Assembly (NCBI GenBank): GCA_016933055.1
Contig: JAFGBS010000014.1
Span: forward strand, 62,001-126,000
Length of the DNA stretch: 64,000 nucleotides
DNA from: Promethearchaeota archaeon
GTDB lineage: Archaea; Asgardarchaeota; Lokiarchaeia; Sigyniarchaeales; Promethearchaeaceae
Direction of reading: 5' to 3'
Shown here: one piece after another, positions 27,360 through 34,947 of the stretch
How the letters are laid out: each line of letters starts with the position of its first letter
Position numbering within the stretch: the stretch's first letter is position 1
Made by a program: the position numbers and the translations under genes
Notes under the pieces: model-generated
What the model saw: only the letters and a program-made list of their open reading frames with translations
Told to the model about the DNA's origin: nothing
Databases searched by the model: none

Positions 27360-27713
27360 ATGTCAGATGAGGAATTAGATAAAATTCGGCAGAAACGATT
27401 AGAAGAATTAAGAAGGAAACAAGCTCAACATCAGCATTATGAAAATATACAGAGACAACAAGAGGAGTTTGAGCAACAGAAAGAAGAAATTTTACGTCAA
27501 ATTTTATCTAGTGAAGCACGATCACGGCTTTTAAATTTACGGATTAGTCGTCCAGATTATGCAGAATCCATAGAAATGCAGTTAATTCAATTATTCCAAC
27601 AAGGAGTACTCCAATCGCAGATGAATTTACCCTTATCTGATGAAACCTTTAAATCAATTCTCAAAAAAAGTCAAGAAAAGCAGAAGAGAAACACAAAAAT
27701 TAAAATTATTTAA
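27360..27713 (+). CDS. PDCD5-family DNA-binding protein
   Basis: A 117-residue member of the PDCD5/TFAR19 family, found in archaea between S19e and L39e. Typical are the N-terminal acidic-basic helix (MSDEELDKIRQKRLEELRRKQAQ), a triple-helix core with ARSRLLNLRISRPDYAESIEMQLIQLFQQG, and the disordered basic tail. Archaeal members bind DNA or act with chaperones; the eukaryotic homologue modulates the chaperonin CCT. Its stop codon TAA overlaps an in-frame ATG (27713) upstream of L39e. Confidence 0.93.
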   Translation: MSDEELDKIRQKRLEELRRKQAQHQHYENIQRQQEEFEQQKEEILRQILSSEARSRLLNLRISRPDYAESIEMQLIQLFQQGVLQSQMNLPLSDETFKSILKKSQEKQKRNTKIKII

Positions 27714-27739
27714 TGAATCACAAAAAAAGTGTAATAGAA

Positions 27740-27907
27740 ATGGCCACGGGAAGTAAACGAACTCTAGGTAAAAAAATTCGAAAGGCTAAGGCCCTACGAC
27801 AAAATAGAAACATGCCTACATGGATTGTAATGAAAAGTAAGGGAAAAGTGAGGTATAGTCCACACTCCAGAAGACACTGGCGATCCAGTAAGCTTGATCT
27901 CTCTTAA
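27740..27907 (+). CDS. rpl39e: large ribosomal subunit protein L39e
   Basis: L39e, one of the smallest ribosomal proteins, lies near the exit tunnel. From ATG 27740 it has 55 residues: SKRTLGKKIRKAKALRQNR, then the conserved MPTWIVMKS and a final basic stretch with SRRHWRSSKLDL. An earlier in-frame ATG at 27713 overlapping the upstream stop would add 9 residues (MNHKKSVIE), which is possible but not family-like. Confidence 0.95.
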   Translation: MATGSKRTLGKKIRKAKALRQNRNMPTWIVMKSKGKVRYSPHSRRHWRSSKLDLS

Positions 27908-27918
27908 ACAAGGTGAAG

Positions 27919-28362
27919 ATGATGGCAAAGAAAAAATCAACTTCAAAAAAATCAGAATCTCCTGAAGTAGAAACCGATGAATTGGAAACCAGTGAACAGA
28001 TTGATTCTTTATCAATTGATGATGTTGCACAAGAATTAAGTGCCTTTGAAGAAGAACCCTCCGAAGTTGAACGGGAAATTTCTGCTGCAGAAGAAGAATT
28101 CGAGGAAGAGATTCAAGAAGAACGGATTTATACAATCCCTCTTGCAAGGGAATTTCAGAAAGCTCCAAATTGGAATCGAACAAAGCGTGCGATGAAGGTT
28201 CTAAGGAAATTCGTTACCCGACATATGAAACCCGAAGCATTATATATTTCACAAGAAGTAAATGAACTTTTATGGGAAAATGGAATTAAAAAACCACCAC
28301 GCAAAATTCGTGTTCGCGTCACGAAAAGCGTGGAAGGATTAGTAAGAGTATTTCCTGCATAA
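27919..28362 (+). CDS. rpl31e: large ribosomal subunit protein L31e with acidic N-terminal extension
   Basis: The C-terminal ~80 residues are a canonical L31e (RIYTIPLAREFQKAPNWNRTKRAMKVLR, the KPEALYISQEVNELLWENG helix, and a final IRVRVTKS segment). Before it comes a ~65-residue extension: first lysine-rich, then very acidic (ETDELETSEQIDSL, EEEPSEVEREI, EEEFEEEIQEE), absent from standard L31e of ~90 residues. The start is ATG 27919 or 27922, just after AAGGTG; GTG 27913 is less likely. Confidence 0.93.
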   Translation: MMAKKKSTSKKSESPEVETDELETSEQIDSLSIDDVAQELSAFEEEPSEVEREISAAEEEFEEEIQEERIYTIPLAREFQKAPNWNRTKRAMKVLRKFVTRHMKPEALYISQEVNELLWENGIKKPPRKIRVRVTKSVEGLVRVFPA

Positions 28363-28388
28363 AATAAAATCGGAATCAAGGGGCTTTC

Positions 28389-29075
28389 ATGGGAATTTTA
28401 AAAGATAAATTGTTTGGTAGTGTTGATCTCGGTGTATACATGGCAATCAATAATAATTTTTTATTTATTCCTAGAAATACCCCTCCTGAAAAAATAGAAG
28501 CTTTTCACAAACCTTTCAATAACACAACTTCGGATTTTTCCATCGTTACTACTAGCATTAATCAAAGTTCCTTATTGGGTGTATACATAGCAACAAATTC
28601 TAATGGAATTCTTGTTCCTTCAATTATTTCAGAATCAGAATTAATGGAAATCACGGAATATAGTAAAACTTATGATGTACACATAGAAATCTTGGACTCT
28701 ACCGACAATGCCTTAGGTAATTTGATATTATGTAATAATTACGGATGTGTTATTTCTTCGGAATTAGCAGAAAATGTGAAAATAATACAAGAAGTTCTAG
28801 ATGTTGAGGTAATGATTCTTGATTATGCTCAAAATAAACTTCCGGGTTCATCGGGTGTTACAAATAATCATGGGTGCTGTGTTCATCCTCTCACCTCCGA
28901 AAAACAGGCAGAATTAATCGGAGAAGTATTAAGAGTGCCAGTTGATGTTTCCACTATTAATATGGGAAATCCATATGTTCGAGCGGGTTCAATTGTAAAT
29001 GATTTCGGTGGAATTTTCGGGTATGATTCCTCTGGTCCTGAACTCATGAGGATTTCAAATGTATTGAACCTTTGA
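28389..29075 (+). CDS. eif6: translation initiation factor aIF6
   Basis: aIF6 binds the 50S subunit and prevents premature joining with 30S. The 228 residues show the five-fold pseudo-symmetric repeats typical of the pentein fold: SVDLGVYMAINN, LLGVYIATNSNGILVP, LGNLILCNNYGCVISSELAE, SGVTNNHGCCVHPLTSEKQ and AGSIVNDFGGIFG. The length is close to the family norm (~220). It is 27 bp after L31e in the S19e operon. Confidence 0.96.
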   Translation: MGILKDKLFGSVDLGVYMAINNNFLFIPRNTPPEKIEAFHKPFNNTTSDFSIVTTSINQSSLLGVYIATNSNGILVPSIISESELMEITEYSKTYDVHIEILDSTDNALGNLILCNNYGCVISSELAENVKIIQEVLDVEVMILDYAQNKLPGSSGVTNNHGCCVHPLTSEKQAELIGEVLRVPVDVSTINMGNPYVRAGSIVNDFGGIFGYDSSGPELMRISNVLNL

Positions 29076-29376
29076 ATGGCCGAATTATCTTAGTTCCATT
29101 TAATTAATTATAATCTTACTCTATTAACTTATTTTTAAGCTCACGAGTCGTTTTAGGAACCTATTTTCCTCAAATCTAATGAAGGTCGATCCCGAACTAA
29201 ATATAATTTACCGATTTAGTTAAAAAACTCTGCCATCCCGTGAGATCTTTTGGTAAAACGGAGAAGAAGAACGGAAGAGATTCAAGTTTTCCTACTGAGA
29301 ACTGTCGTAAATAAAATCGAGAATAAAATTGATAAAGTATCTAATCTTTTTCTTTTCAAACCAGGAAAGTTGAACG
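29076..29376 (+). other. 301-bp gap between aIF6 and LX with a possible leader hairpin
   Basis: No convincing gene is seen here. An 8-bp perfect inverted repeat, AACTAAAT (29195-29202) and ATTTAGTT (29214-29221) with an 11-nt loop, followed by a run of A, lies about 155 nt before the LX start. It may be a terminator-like or mRNA-leader structure. The open frame beginning at TTG 29250 runs over LX in another frame and is Arg-rich, so it is not believed. Confidence 0.4.
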
Positions 29377-29610
29377 ATGTCAAAAGTAAAAGTATTCCGT
29401 GTAGAAGGAGAATATACCAAAGAACACCAACGATATGTGTTTCGAAAGGAAAAGAGAGCACTGACCAAAGAAGAAGCGATAGAACTCGTTCTATCAGAAA
29501 TTACCTCAATCGGAATTTATCGCCGCCAAATTAAGAACCTTGCAGTAAAAGAACTTAAGGAAAATGAGATTAAAGATCCTTTAATATTACAGCTGATGGA
29601 GAATCAATAA
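29377..29610 (+). CDS. rplX: large ribosomal subunit protein LX (L18Ae / L20a)
   Basis: A 77-residue LX protein: VKVFRVEGEYTKEHQRYVFRKEKRALTKEEAIELVLSEI is the family signature, followed by SIGIYRRQIKNLAVKEL. The end EIKDPLILQLMENQ is short, as usual for archaeal LX. It precedes prefoldin alpha by 16 bp. Confidence 0.95.
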   Translation: MSKVKVFRVEGEYTKEHQRYVFRKEKRALTKEEAIELVLSEITSIGIYRRQIKNLAVKELKENEIKDPLILQLMENQ

Positions 29611-29626
29611 AAATTGTGATCAATTT

Positions 29627-30082
29627 ATGACTGAATCCCCCGATTATCAACAGCTTCTTGTGCATGCCTATAATCTTCAAATGCAATTACAAGCCTCCAT
29701 GAATGAATTATCTCAAGTAGAAAATATGCTTGAAGGACTCTCTCTCACTAATGAAGTAATTGATGGGCTAAATGAGGCACCTCCCAATCAGGAAATAATA
29801 CTTCCCATAGGAAGTTACGCCTATATAAAAGCTAAGATACCGAATCCTGATAATTTCCTAATTCATATAGGACGAAAAACAGTCGTAGAGCGTGATTCCA
29901 AACAATCTTTGGATCTCATTCGAAAAAAACGAGATCAATTTCAAAAACAAAAGGATACACTAAAAAAAATTGTTGATGAACTTACGCAGAAATTGAAAGA
30001 GATTGAACCTTATGTTACTCAATTTCAACAACAATATCAACAACAACAACTTAACCTTTCATCAAAAGATCTAAATGTTTAA
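29627..30082 (+). CDS. pfdA: prefoldin subunit alpha
   Basis: Prefoldin alpha, which with beta forms a hexameric holdase for the thermosome. It has two coiled-coil helices (~5-55 and ~95-140) with the beta-hairpin ILPIGSYAYIKAKIP between them, and a Gln-rich end (QFQQQYQQQQ). Length 151 is normal. The order LX, prefoldin alpha, FtsY is widely conserved in archaea. Confidence 0.95.
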   Translation: MTESPDYQQLLVHAYNLQMQLQASMNELSQVENMLEGLSLTNEVIDGLNEAPPNQEIILPIGSYAYIKAKIPNPDNFLIHIGRKTVVERDSKQSLDLIRKKRDQFQKQKDTLKKIVDELTQKLKEIEPYVTQFQQQYQQQQLNLSSKDLNV

Positions 30083-30127
30083 AGCCCAATCATCTATTTC
30101 TCTGTATTCCCTCTAAGTGAGAACATC

Positions 30128-31021
30128 ATGTTTTCTAAACTTCGAAATTCTCTTAAAAATTTAGGCAAAAGAACTCTAAATGAATCAAATATGGAAAAAA
30201 CATTTGAAGAGTTGGAAATGACCCTTATTCGGAATGATGTTGCAGTAGATGTGGCTTCCGAGATCTGCGAAATTACTAAACGAAACATAGTTGGAGAGAA
30301 AGTAGGGATATTTTCTTTGAAAAAAAGTTTGTTAGATGCATTGCGGGTAGCCATTCAAGAAATCTTAAGTATGGATGACATCTCTTTTAGCTTATTAGAT
30401 CGAATCCAGGAAAAAAAGAAAACAAATCAACCATACGTAATTTTAGTGCTGGGAGTTAATGGTACCGGAAAAACAACAACTATCGCTAGGTTATGTAAAT
30501 TATTCAAAGATCACAAAATAAGTACAATTGTAGCAGCAAGTGATACTTTTCGCGCAGGCGCAATCGAGCAGCTTTCCATCCATATGGAGAATGTCGGAAT
30601 TAGGGTCGTAAAGGGACAATATAATTCTGATCCGGCATCAGTTGGATATGATGCAATTGATAGTGCGATGGCAAAAGGGATCGATGTAGTAATCATAGAT
30701 ACTGCTGGGCGTCAAATAACAAATAAAAATCTTATGGAAGAACTCAAGAAAATAAAACGGGTAAATAATCCGGATTTAACGCTGTTTGTAGGGGATTCAC
30801 TAGCTGGAAATGACGTATTAAATCAAGCAGAAGCCTTCAATAGCTCATTAGGAATTGATGCATCAATTATCACAAAAGTAGATGCTGATGCGAAGGGAGG
30901 AGCTGCACTTTCCATCGCCCATATCACAAAAAGACCAATATTGTATATTGGAATTGGTCAAGGATATGATGATCTTAAACCATTCGATCCAGAATGGTTT
31001 GTAGAAAAACTCTTGGGATGA
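30128..31021 (+). CDS. ftsY: signal recognition particle receptor FtsY
   Basis: The SRP GTPase receptor, 297 residues, with an N domain (helices ~5-90) and NG-type G domain: G1 GVNGTGKTTT, DTFRAGAIEQL, G3 DTAGRQ, TKVDADAKGGAALSIAH and the closing loop GIGQGYDDLKPFDPEWFV. It lacks the long acidic A domain of bacterial FtsY. It is the last clearly conserved gene of the S19e operon. Confidence 0.96.
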   Translation: MFSKLRNSLKNLGKRTLNESNMEKTFEELEMTLIRNDVAVDVASEICEITKRNIVGEKVGIFSLKKSLLDALRVAIQEILSMDDISFSLLDRIQEKKKTNQPYVILVLGVNGTGKTTTIARLCKLFKDHKISTIVAASDTFRAGAIEQLSIHMENVGIRVVKGQYNSDPASVGYDAIDSAMAKGIDVVIIDTAGRQITNKNLMEELKKIKRVNNPDLTLFVGDSLAGNDVLNQAEAFNSSLGIDASIITKVDADAKGGAALSIAHITKRPILYIGIGQGYDDLKPFDPEWFVEKLLG

Positions 31022-31515
31022 ACTATATGAAATACGATGGAACCAATGTTTCTCATAAAAAATTTAAAGCTAAATTCCGTACTAGGGTGAATTTAGTTTG
31101 GGGAAAAGTAATTCCTACCAGTAAAAGAGAAGCTTTAGCATATCCCCAGGGATTTCCTGCAACATTATATTTGACTGATCGCAGAATATTCGTCACGGGA
31201 ACTTTCATAGAGAAAAAGGGATTATTACAGAAGAAAAGCATGAATACGGTTTATTTTGAAGCAGGATTGCAGTATGTAGATAAATACAAGCTAGATATAT
31301 ATAAAAAAGTAAAATCTGGTTATATCTCCTTTAACTCTCATGGAGATGTCCATGAAGGTGTTATTCATTTTCTACGATTAACACGTGAAATGATCCGTAC
31401 ATTGCAAGAAGCAATTGAAAATGTGAAAGATATTAAGAAATTAAGAGAAAACACAGGCATTGTCATTCTTGGGCAAGATCCTATAGAAATACTCAAAGAA
31501 CGCTTGAGAAAGTAA
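31018..31515 (+). CDS. hypothetical protein, possibly PH/GRAM-like, overlapping ftsY stop
   Basis: The ATG at 31018 overlaps the TGA of ftsY (ATGA), so it is translationally coupled to it. The 165-residue product contains GFPATLYLTDRRIFVTGTFIEKKG, a strand pattern reminiscent of PH/GRAM-like lipid- or membrane-binding domains, then a helical C-terminus rich in Arg, Lys and Glu (REMIRTLQEAIENVKDIKKLRENTG). I have no firm family match. Its position next to the SRP receptor suggests, but does not show, a link to membranes. Confidence 0.65.
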   Translation: MNYMKYDGTNVSHKKFKAKFRTRVNLVWGKVIPTSKREALAYPQGFPATLYLTDRRIFVTGTFIEKKGLLQKKSMNTVYFEAGLQYVDKYKLDIYKKVKSGYISFNSHGDVHEGVIHFLRLTREMIRTLQEAIENVKDIKKLRENTGIVILGQDPIEILKERLRK

Positions 31516-31624
31516 AAGAGTTTCATTATCTCTTCGATGTAATAATCCAATGTTTACTTATCGAACAACCTCTTGAAGAATAACTCTTAAAAGTAAAAGA
31601 ACTTAGAGAGTTAATTGTTTGGGA

Positions 31625-32632
31625 TTATTTTTGTAAATATGTATCTAAGTCTAAATTTTTCAGCCATTCCAAGGTAATTTGAAGCCCTTCTTTATATTTA
31701 ATTTTAGGTGTCCAGCCTAATTCCCTTTTAGCTTTCTCTATTGAAAATTCTAATCTGGAACCAAGATTTTTTACTGAGTAGGTTGTTAATAATGGACGTC
31801 TGGTGCGCTTGATCAATAAAGCCCATTTTTCCATCATCCATGCGATACCTAATGCTAGGAAATAGGGAATCCGTGTTTTTACAGGAGGCATTTCCATCGC
31901 TTTTGCAATTTCTTGGCATAATTCTTGGAGAGTCGTCATTTCACCATCATGAATTAAATATCCATTCCCAATAGCACAAGGTTCAGTACTGATCAGCATT
32001 AAAAAATCAATAAGATTGTCAATATAACAGGGCCAAACATGCACATTTTTCCTCCAAAATAGCATGTTTTTCTTTAGGATTGCTTCCGCTAAGGTTGGTA
32101 TGAATGTAGTATCCCCTTTACCAAAGATCCAAGTACCATAAACCATTGTTATTGGTAATTTGTGGAGGTTATAATACTTCCATGCAATTTCTTCAGCATC
32201 GATTTTTGTGTCACTATAAGGTTCACCCCATTTTTTGTAAGGAAAGGTTTCATCCATTACTATTCCTTCCTTCAATCCAAACACATCATTGGTGCTCATA
32301 TATACCAATCTCTTTACTCCCGCTTCTACAGCAGTTTGGCATAAATTTTCCATTCCTTTGACATTTACTTCATGAAACAATTTCCAGGGTGCCCAATCCG
32401 TAACAACACCTGCACAATGAAAAATTATATCCATCCCACTACACGCTTGTCGTAGAGATTCAATATTTCTCATGTCTCCAATCATAATCTCTACTCCCAA
32501 TTTCTGCAATTCATTTTTTTTGGGGTCATTTTGGAGTAGTAATCCACGAATTGTATTTCCTTGTGTGATATTGGCTGATACGAGATGAGTCCCAATAAAC
32601 CCGGATGCACCAGTTATTAATACTTTCGCCAT
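31625..32632 (-). CDS. NAD-dependent epimerase/dehydratase (extended SDR)
   Basis: An extended short-chain dehydrogenase of 335 residues: NAD-binding GASGFIGTHL (~8-17), GDMRN, the HCAG segment, a catalytic MSTND and YSDTK with Tyr and Lys in the YxxxK spacing. The C-terminal domain (~180-330) fits sugar-nucleotide epimerases or 3-beta-hydroxysteroid dehydrogenase-like enzymes; the substrate cannot be told. It starts at ATG 32632. It is alone on its strand, convergent with the ftsY operon. Confidence 0.9.
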   Translation of the reverse strand: MAKVLITGASGFIGTHLVSANITQGNTIRGLLLQNDPKKNELQKLGVEIMIGDMRNIESLRQACSGMDIIFHCAGVVTDWAPWKLFHEVNVKGMENLCQTAVEAGVKRLVYMSTNDVFGLKEGIVMDETFPYKKWGEPYSDTKIDAEEIAWKYYNLHKLPITMVYGTWIFGKGDTTFIPTLAEAILKKNMLFWRKNVHVWPCYIDNLIDFLMLISTEPCAIGNGYLIHDGEMTTLQELCQEIAKAMEMPPVKTRIPYFLALGIAWMMEKWALLIKRTRRPLLTTYSVKNLGSRLEFSIEKAKRELGWTPKIKYKEGLQITLEWLKNLDLDTYLQK

Positions 32633-32774
32633 TCTTATTCTACTACCATATCTAGAACGTTCTTATATTTAAGACTTTAATCCAAACTTCGAATGGCATT
32701 ACCACAATGTTAAAATGTGATCAGACGTTGAGTTACTCACCAAAAGCAACCTCGCACCGATTGTATAGTGGTTA

Positions 32775-32796
32775 TTGATTCTTGATCAACCATAAA
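32775..32796 (+). other. D-arm intron of tRNA-Gly
   Basis: Twenty-two bases between A21 (32774) and G22 (32797) interrupt the D arm. A bulge-helix-bulge-like fold can form: GGTT (32770-32773) pairs with AACC (32788-32791) and GAT (32777-32779) with ATC (32785-32787). Exact ends are uncertain by a few bases. Confidence 0.75.
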
Positions 32797-32812
32797 GTAT
32801 CTTGGGCTTCCA

Positions 32813-32847
32813 TAGCTTAGAGATGTCATCATTTCTGGCTTGAAGGG
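32813..32847 (+). other. canonical 37/38 intron of tRNA-Gly
   Basis: The 35-nt intron begins after A37 and ends before A38. A strict bulge-helix-bulge fits: outer helix TTGGG/CCCAA, central helix CTTC (32807-32810) with GAAG (32842-32845), 3-nt bulges CAT and GGA, and an inner stem AGAGATG/CATTTCT. Confidence 0.85.
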
Positions 32848-33048
32848 ACCCAAGGAGCCGGGTTCGACTCCCGGTCGGTGCATTCTTATTCATGAAAAAT
32901 TTTTTTATCCATGTTGAGAAGTATCATGATGTTGAAGGAGAGGTAATATATTGTGTTAATCGAATTTTTTCCTTGCTAGTTTTTAGTTCATGAAAATGAA
33001 TTTAGGTTGGAGATCACTCACAACTACATCAATAGGGAGAGCTATACA

Positions 33049-33879
33049 GTGAACCATATCCAAAAATTTCGGGAATTAATCAATGAAATTGATATCAAAA
33101 TTGCAGACCTGATTGAAGAACGAGTAGAAATTGCTAAAAAAGTCGGGATATTAAAATCTGAAATGGGACTACCCGTTATTCAACCCGAACGTGAGGATGA
33201 AATCATCCGTGATATGAAAAAAACCATAAAATCTATCTCCCCAGAATCCATTAGTGCCATTTGGAATGAAATCATCCGAGCGTGCCGATCAGTTGAAGAA
33301 GGTCAATTTCGAATTTGTTATTTGTCTGGAACAGATAGTGGATTAGCTAGCGAAAATTTTTTTAATTCAGCAAATTCCATCATTACTCCTTTAACAACTT
33401 GTGAAGAAATAAGCACGAATATTGTTGAGGGGCATTACCGATATGGAGTGATTCCCATTGAAAGCTCTTCAGAGGGTACCATTAAGGAATCATTAGATAT
33501 TCTCATTGAACATGATCTAATTATTTACGGAGAAGAATTTATTCAAAACTCAGATGAGTCTTATACTCGCTTTCTAATCATTTCTACCCAAGAACACGAA
33601 CCTACAGAAAATGATAAAACCTCCATCATTTTTGTAACTTTAGATAAACCAGGGCAATTAAGTAAAGTAATCCAATTGTTTGCTGAAATGAACATAAATC
33701 TCACTAAAATTGAATCTCGGCCTCGAAAGCGCGATAATGATACGTGGGAATATGTATTTTTCTTGGAATTCGATGGAAATTTGCACGATTCCCGAATTAC
33801 GGCGATATTGGATCAGATGAGTAATTTTACAACATGGATTAAAGTATTGGGGTCCTATCCAAAAAAAGCAGAAGTATGA
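33049..33879 (+). CDS. pheA: bifunctional chorismate mutase / prephenate dehydratase with shortened dehydratase domain
   Basis: The protein converts chorismate towards phenylpyruvate. From GTG 33049 (preceded by GGGAG at 33035-33039) it has 276 residues: an AroQ-type chorismate mutase (~3-85, RELINEIDIKIADLIEERVEIAKKVG), a prephenate dehydratase region (~88-190) and a C-terminal ACT domain (~190-272, VTLDKPGQLSKVIQLFAEMNINLTKIESRP). The dehydratase part keeps VIPIESSSEGTIKESLDIL and the catalytic TRF (YTRF) but lacks the ~75-residue lobe with the usual HPQALAQC block. TTG at 33007 is an alternative start. It ends 40 bp before rph. Confidence 0.88.
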   Translation: MNHIQKFRELINEIDIKIADLIEERVEIAKKVGILKSEMGLPVIQPEREDEIIRDMKKTIKSISPESISAIWNEIIRACRSVEEGQFRICYLSGTDSGLASENFFNSANSIITPLTTCEEISTNIVEGHYRYGVIPIESSSEGTIKESLDILIEHDLIIYGEEFIQNSDESYTRFLIISTQEHEPTENDKTSIIFVTLDKPGQLSKVIQLFAEMNINLTKIESRPRKRDNDTWEYVFFLEFDGNLHDSRITAILDQMSNFTTWIKVLGSYPKKAEV

Positions 33880-33919
33880 ATCCATACACTAAAATAACTT
33901 GTCCACTAGATGGTTAACT

Positions 33920-34642
33920 ATGAATGATCAACGAGCGGATGGCCGCCAGTATGATGAATTACGACCTTGTAAAATCACAAGACATTTTCTGTATAATGCC
34001 GATGGCAGTTGTTTAATTGAAATGGGGAGAACTCGAGTATTGTGTGCTGCCACTGTAGAATCGAAACCGGTGAAATGGATGAGTTCAAATAGCTCTGATT
34101 CATGGGTAACAGCAGAATATGGATTGATGCCAGCATCCGTAGGGAATCGTGTACGCCGCCCTATTGGGTATCCAAATTCACGATCTATAGAGATTCAGCG
34201 GTTAATTGGTCGTTCCATTCGAGGAGCGTTTGAGTTGGAGGGGCTTGGAGAATGCACCATACGAGTTGATTGTGATGTGTTAGATGGAGATGGGGGCACC
34301 AGATGCGCATCAATTACTGGAGGTTTTGTTGCTGCATTCGATGCCTTTATTTTGGCAGAGGAGAAGGGATTTATTCATAAGTTCCCTGATTACAAGGTAA
34401 CTGCTGCGATTTCAGCAGGCATCGTGGAAGGAAAAGCCTTATTAGATTTAAACTATAATGAAGATTCCCGAGCAGATGTAGATGGCAACTTTGTATTAGA
34501 TGAAAATGGAAACTATATTGAGATTCAATGCTCCGCGGAACGAGTAAATTTTGATCACTCGCAACTTTCAGAGCTATTAAAACTTGCAGAAAAAGGCACG
34601 AAAGAATTAATAGAGTATCAAAAAGAAATCTTAGAACTTTAA
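33920..34642 (+). CDS. rph: ribonuclease PH, bacterial type
   Basis: RNase PH trims tRNA 3' ends by phosphorolysis. The 240-residue protein starts RADGRQYDELRPCKITRHFL and has GRTRVLCAATVE, WVTAEYGLMPAS, EIQRLIGRSIRGAFEL, IRVDCDVLDGDGGTRCASITGG, LDLNYNEDSRADVDGN and IEIQCSAERVNFDH. These correspond to the conserved Arg and Asp residues of bacterial Rph, rather than to the archaeal exosome pair Rrp41/Rrp42. ATG 33920 is chosen; TTG 33899 also lies in frame. It follows pheA on the same strand. Confidence 0.93.
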   Translation: MNDQRADGRQYDELRPCKITRHFLYNADGSCLIEMGRTRVLCAATVESKPVKWMSSNSSDSWVTAEYGLMPASVGNRVRRPIGYPNSRSIEIQRLIGRSIRGAFELEGLGECTIRVDCDVLDGDGGTRCASITGGFVAAFDAFILAEEKGFIHKFPDYKVTAAISAGIVEGKALLDLNYNEDSRADVDGNFVLDENGNYIEIQCSAERVNFDHSQLSELLKLAEKGTKELIEYQKEILEL

Positions 34643-34655
34643 TAGGTTCATAATT

Positions 34656-34946
34656 TTAACCAGAACTAAACAAATGAAAAATTTTTTTATTCTTCATATC
34701 TATATATGCTTTTATTTTGGGATATCCATTTTGTTGAATGTGTCTGGATACAATTGTGACTCCGATCAGTTTTTTACCGTTAAAATTTGAAAATAAATTT
34801 AATTCGGGATAACATTTTTGTGTATATTTAATATCTTCCATCGACAATATTCGAATAACTGTATCAAATTTTGGATTTTTTTTTGTAAATTCTTGATATT
34901 CCAAGGAAGTTTGTAAAATTGGAACAATATCTTTCACCTTTACCAT
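34656..34946 (-). CDS. hypothetical protein, 96 aa, downstream of HerA-like gene
   Basis: A small alpha/beta protein without recognisable motifs (MVKVKDIVPILQTSLEYQEF; VIRILSMEDIKYTQKCYP; IKAYIDMKNKKIFHLFSSG). The start ATG is one base after the stop of the HerA-like ATPase gene, so they are co-transcribed and probably coupled. The mostly beta C-terminus could bind a partner. Nothing more can be said. Confidence 0.65.
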   Translation of the reverse strand: MVKVKDIVPILQTSLEYQEFTKKNPKFDTVIRILSMEDIKYTQKCYPELNLFSNFNGKKLIGVTIVSRHIQQNGYPKIKAYIDMKNKKIFHLFSSG

Positions 34947-34947
34947 G

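Larger units (their letters stand above)
32754..32882 (+). tRNA. tRNA-Gly (anticodon UCC) with two introns
   Basis: The acceptor GCACCGA (32754-32760) pairs perfectly with TCGGTGC (32875-32881), discriminator A at 32882. The T arm is CCGGG/CCCGG with loop TTCGACT (32858-32874). The anticodon stem is TTGGG (32802-32806) with CCCAA (32849-32853); the loop reads CTTCCAA after intron removal, anticodon TCC at 32809-32811. The D arm is GTAT ... GTAT after removal of a second intron. Removing both (22 + 35 nt) leaves 72 nt, the normal size for glycine tRNA, with a 4-nt variable loop. CCA is not encoded. Confidence 0.93.

Noticed and set aside
27794..28183. Minus-strand frame over L39e/L31e
   Set aside because: It lies antisense to two certain ribosomal protein genes and has no recognisable motif.
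29250..29534. Arg-rich 94-codon frame over the start of LX
   Set aside because: It covers the well-supported LX gene in another frame and begins with TTG; it looks like a shadow frame.
31541..31629. AATAATCC/GGATTATT inverted repeat around the 31.5-kb gap
   Set aside because: The arms are 71 bp apart, only 8 bp long and AT-rich, and one arm lies in the end of the epimerase gene; probably chance.
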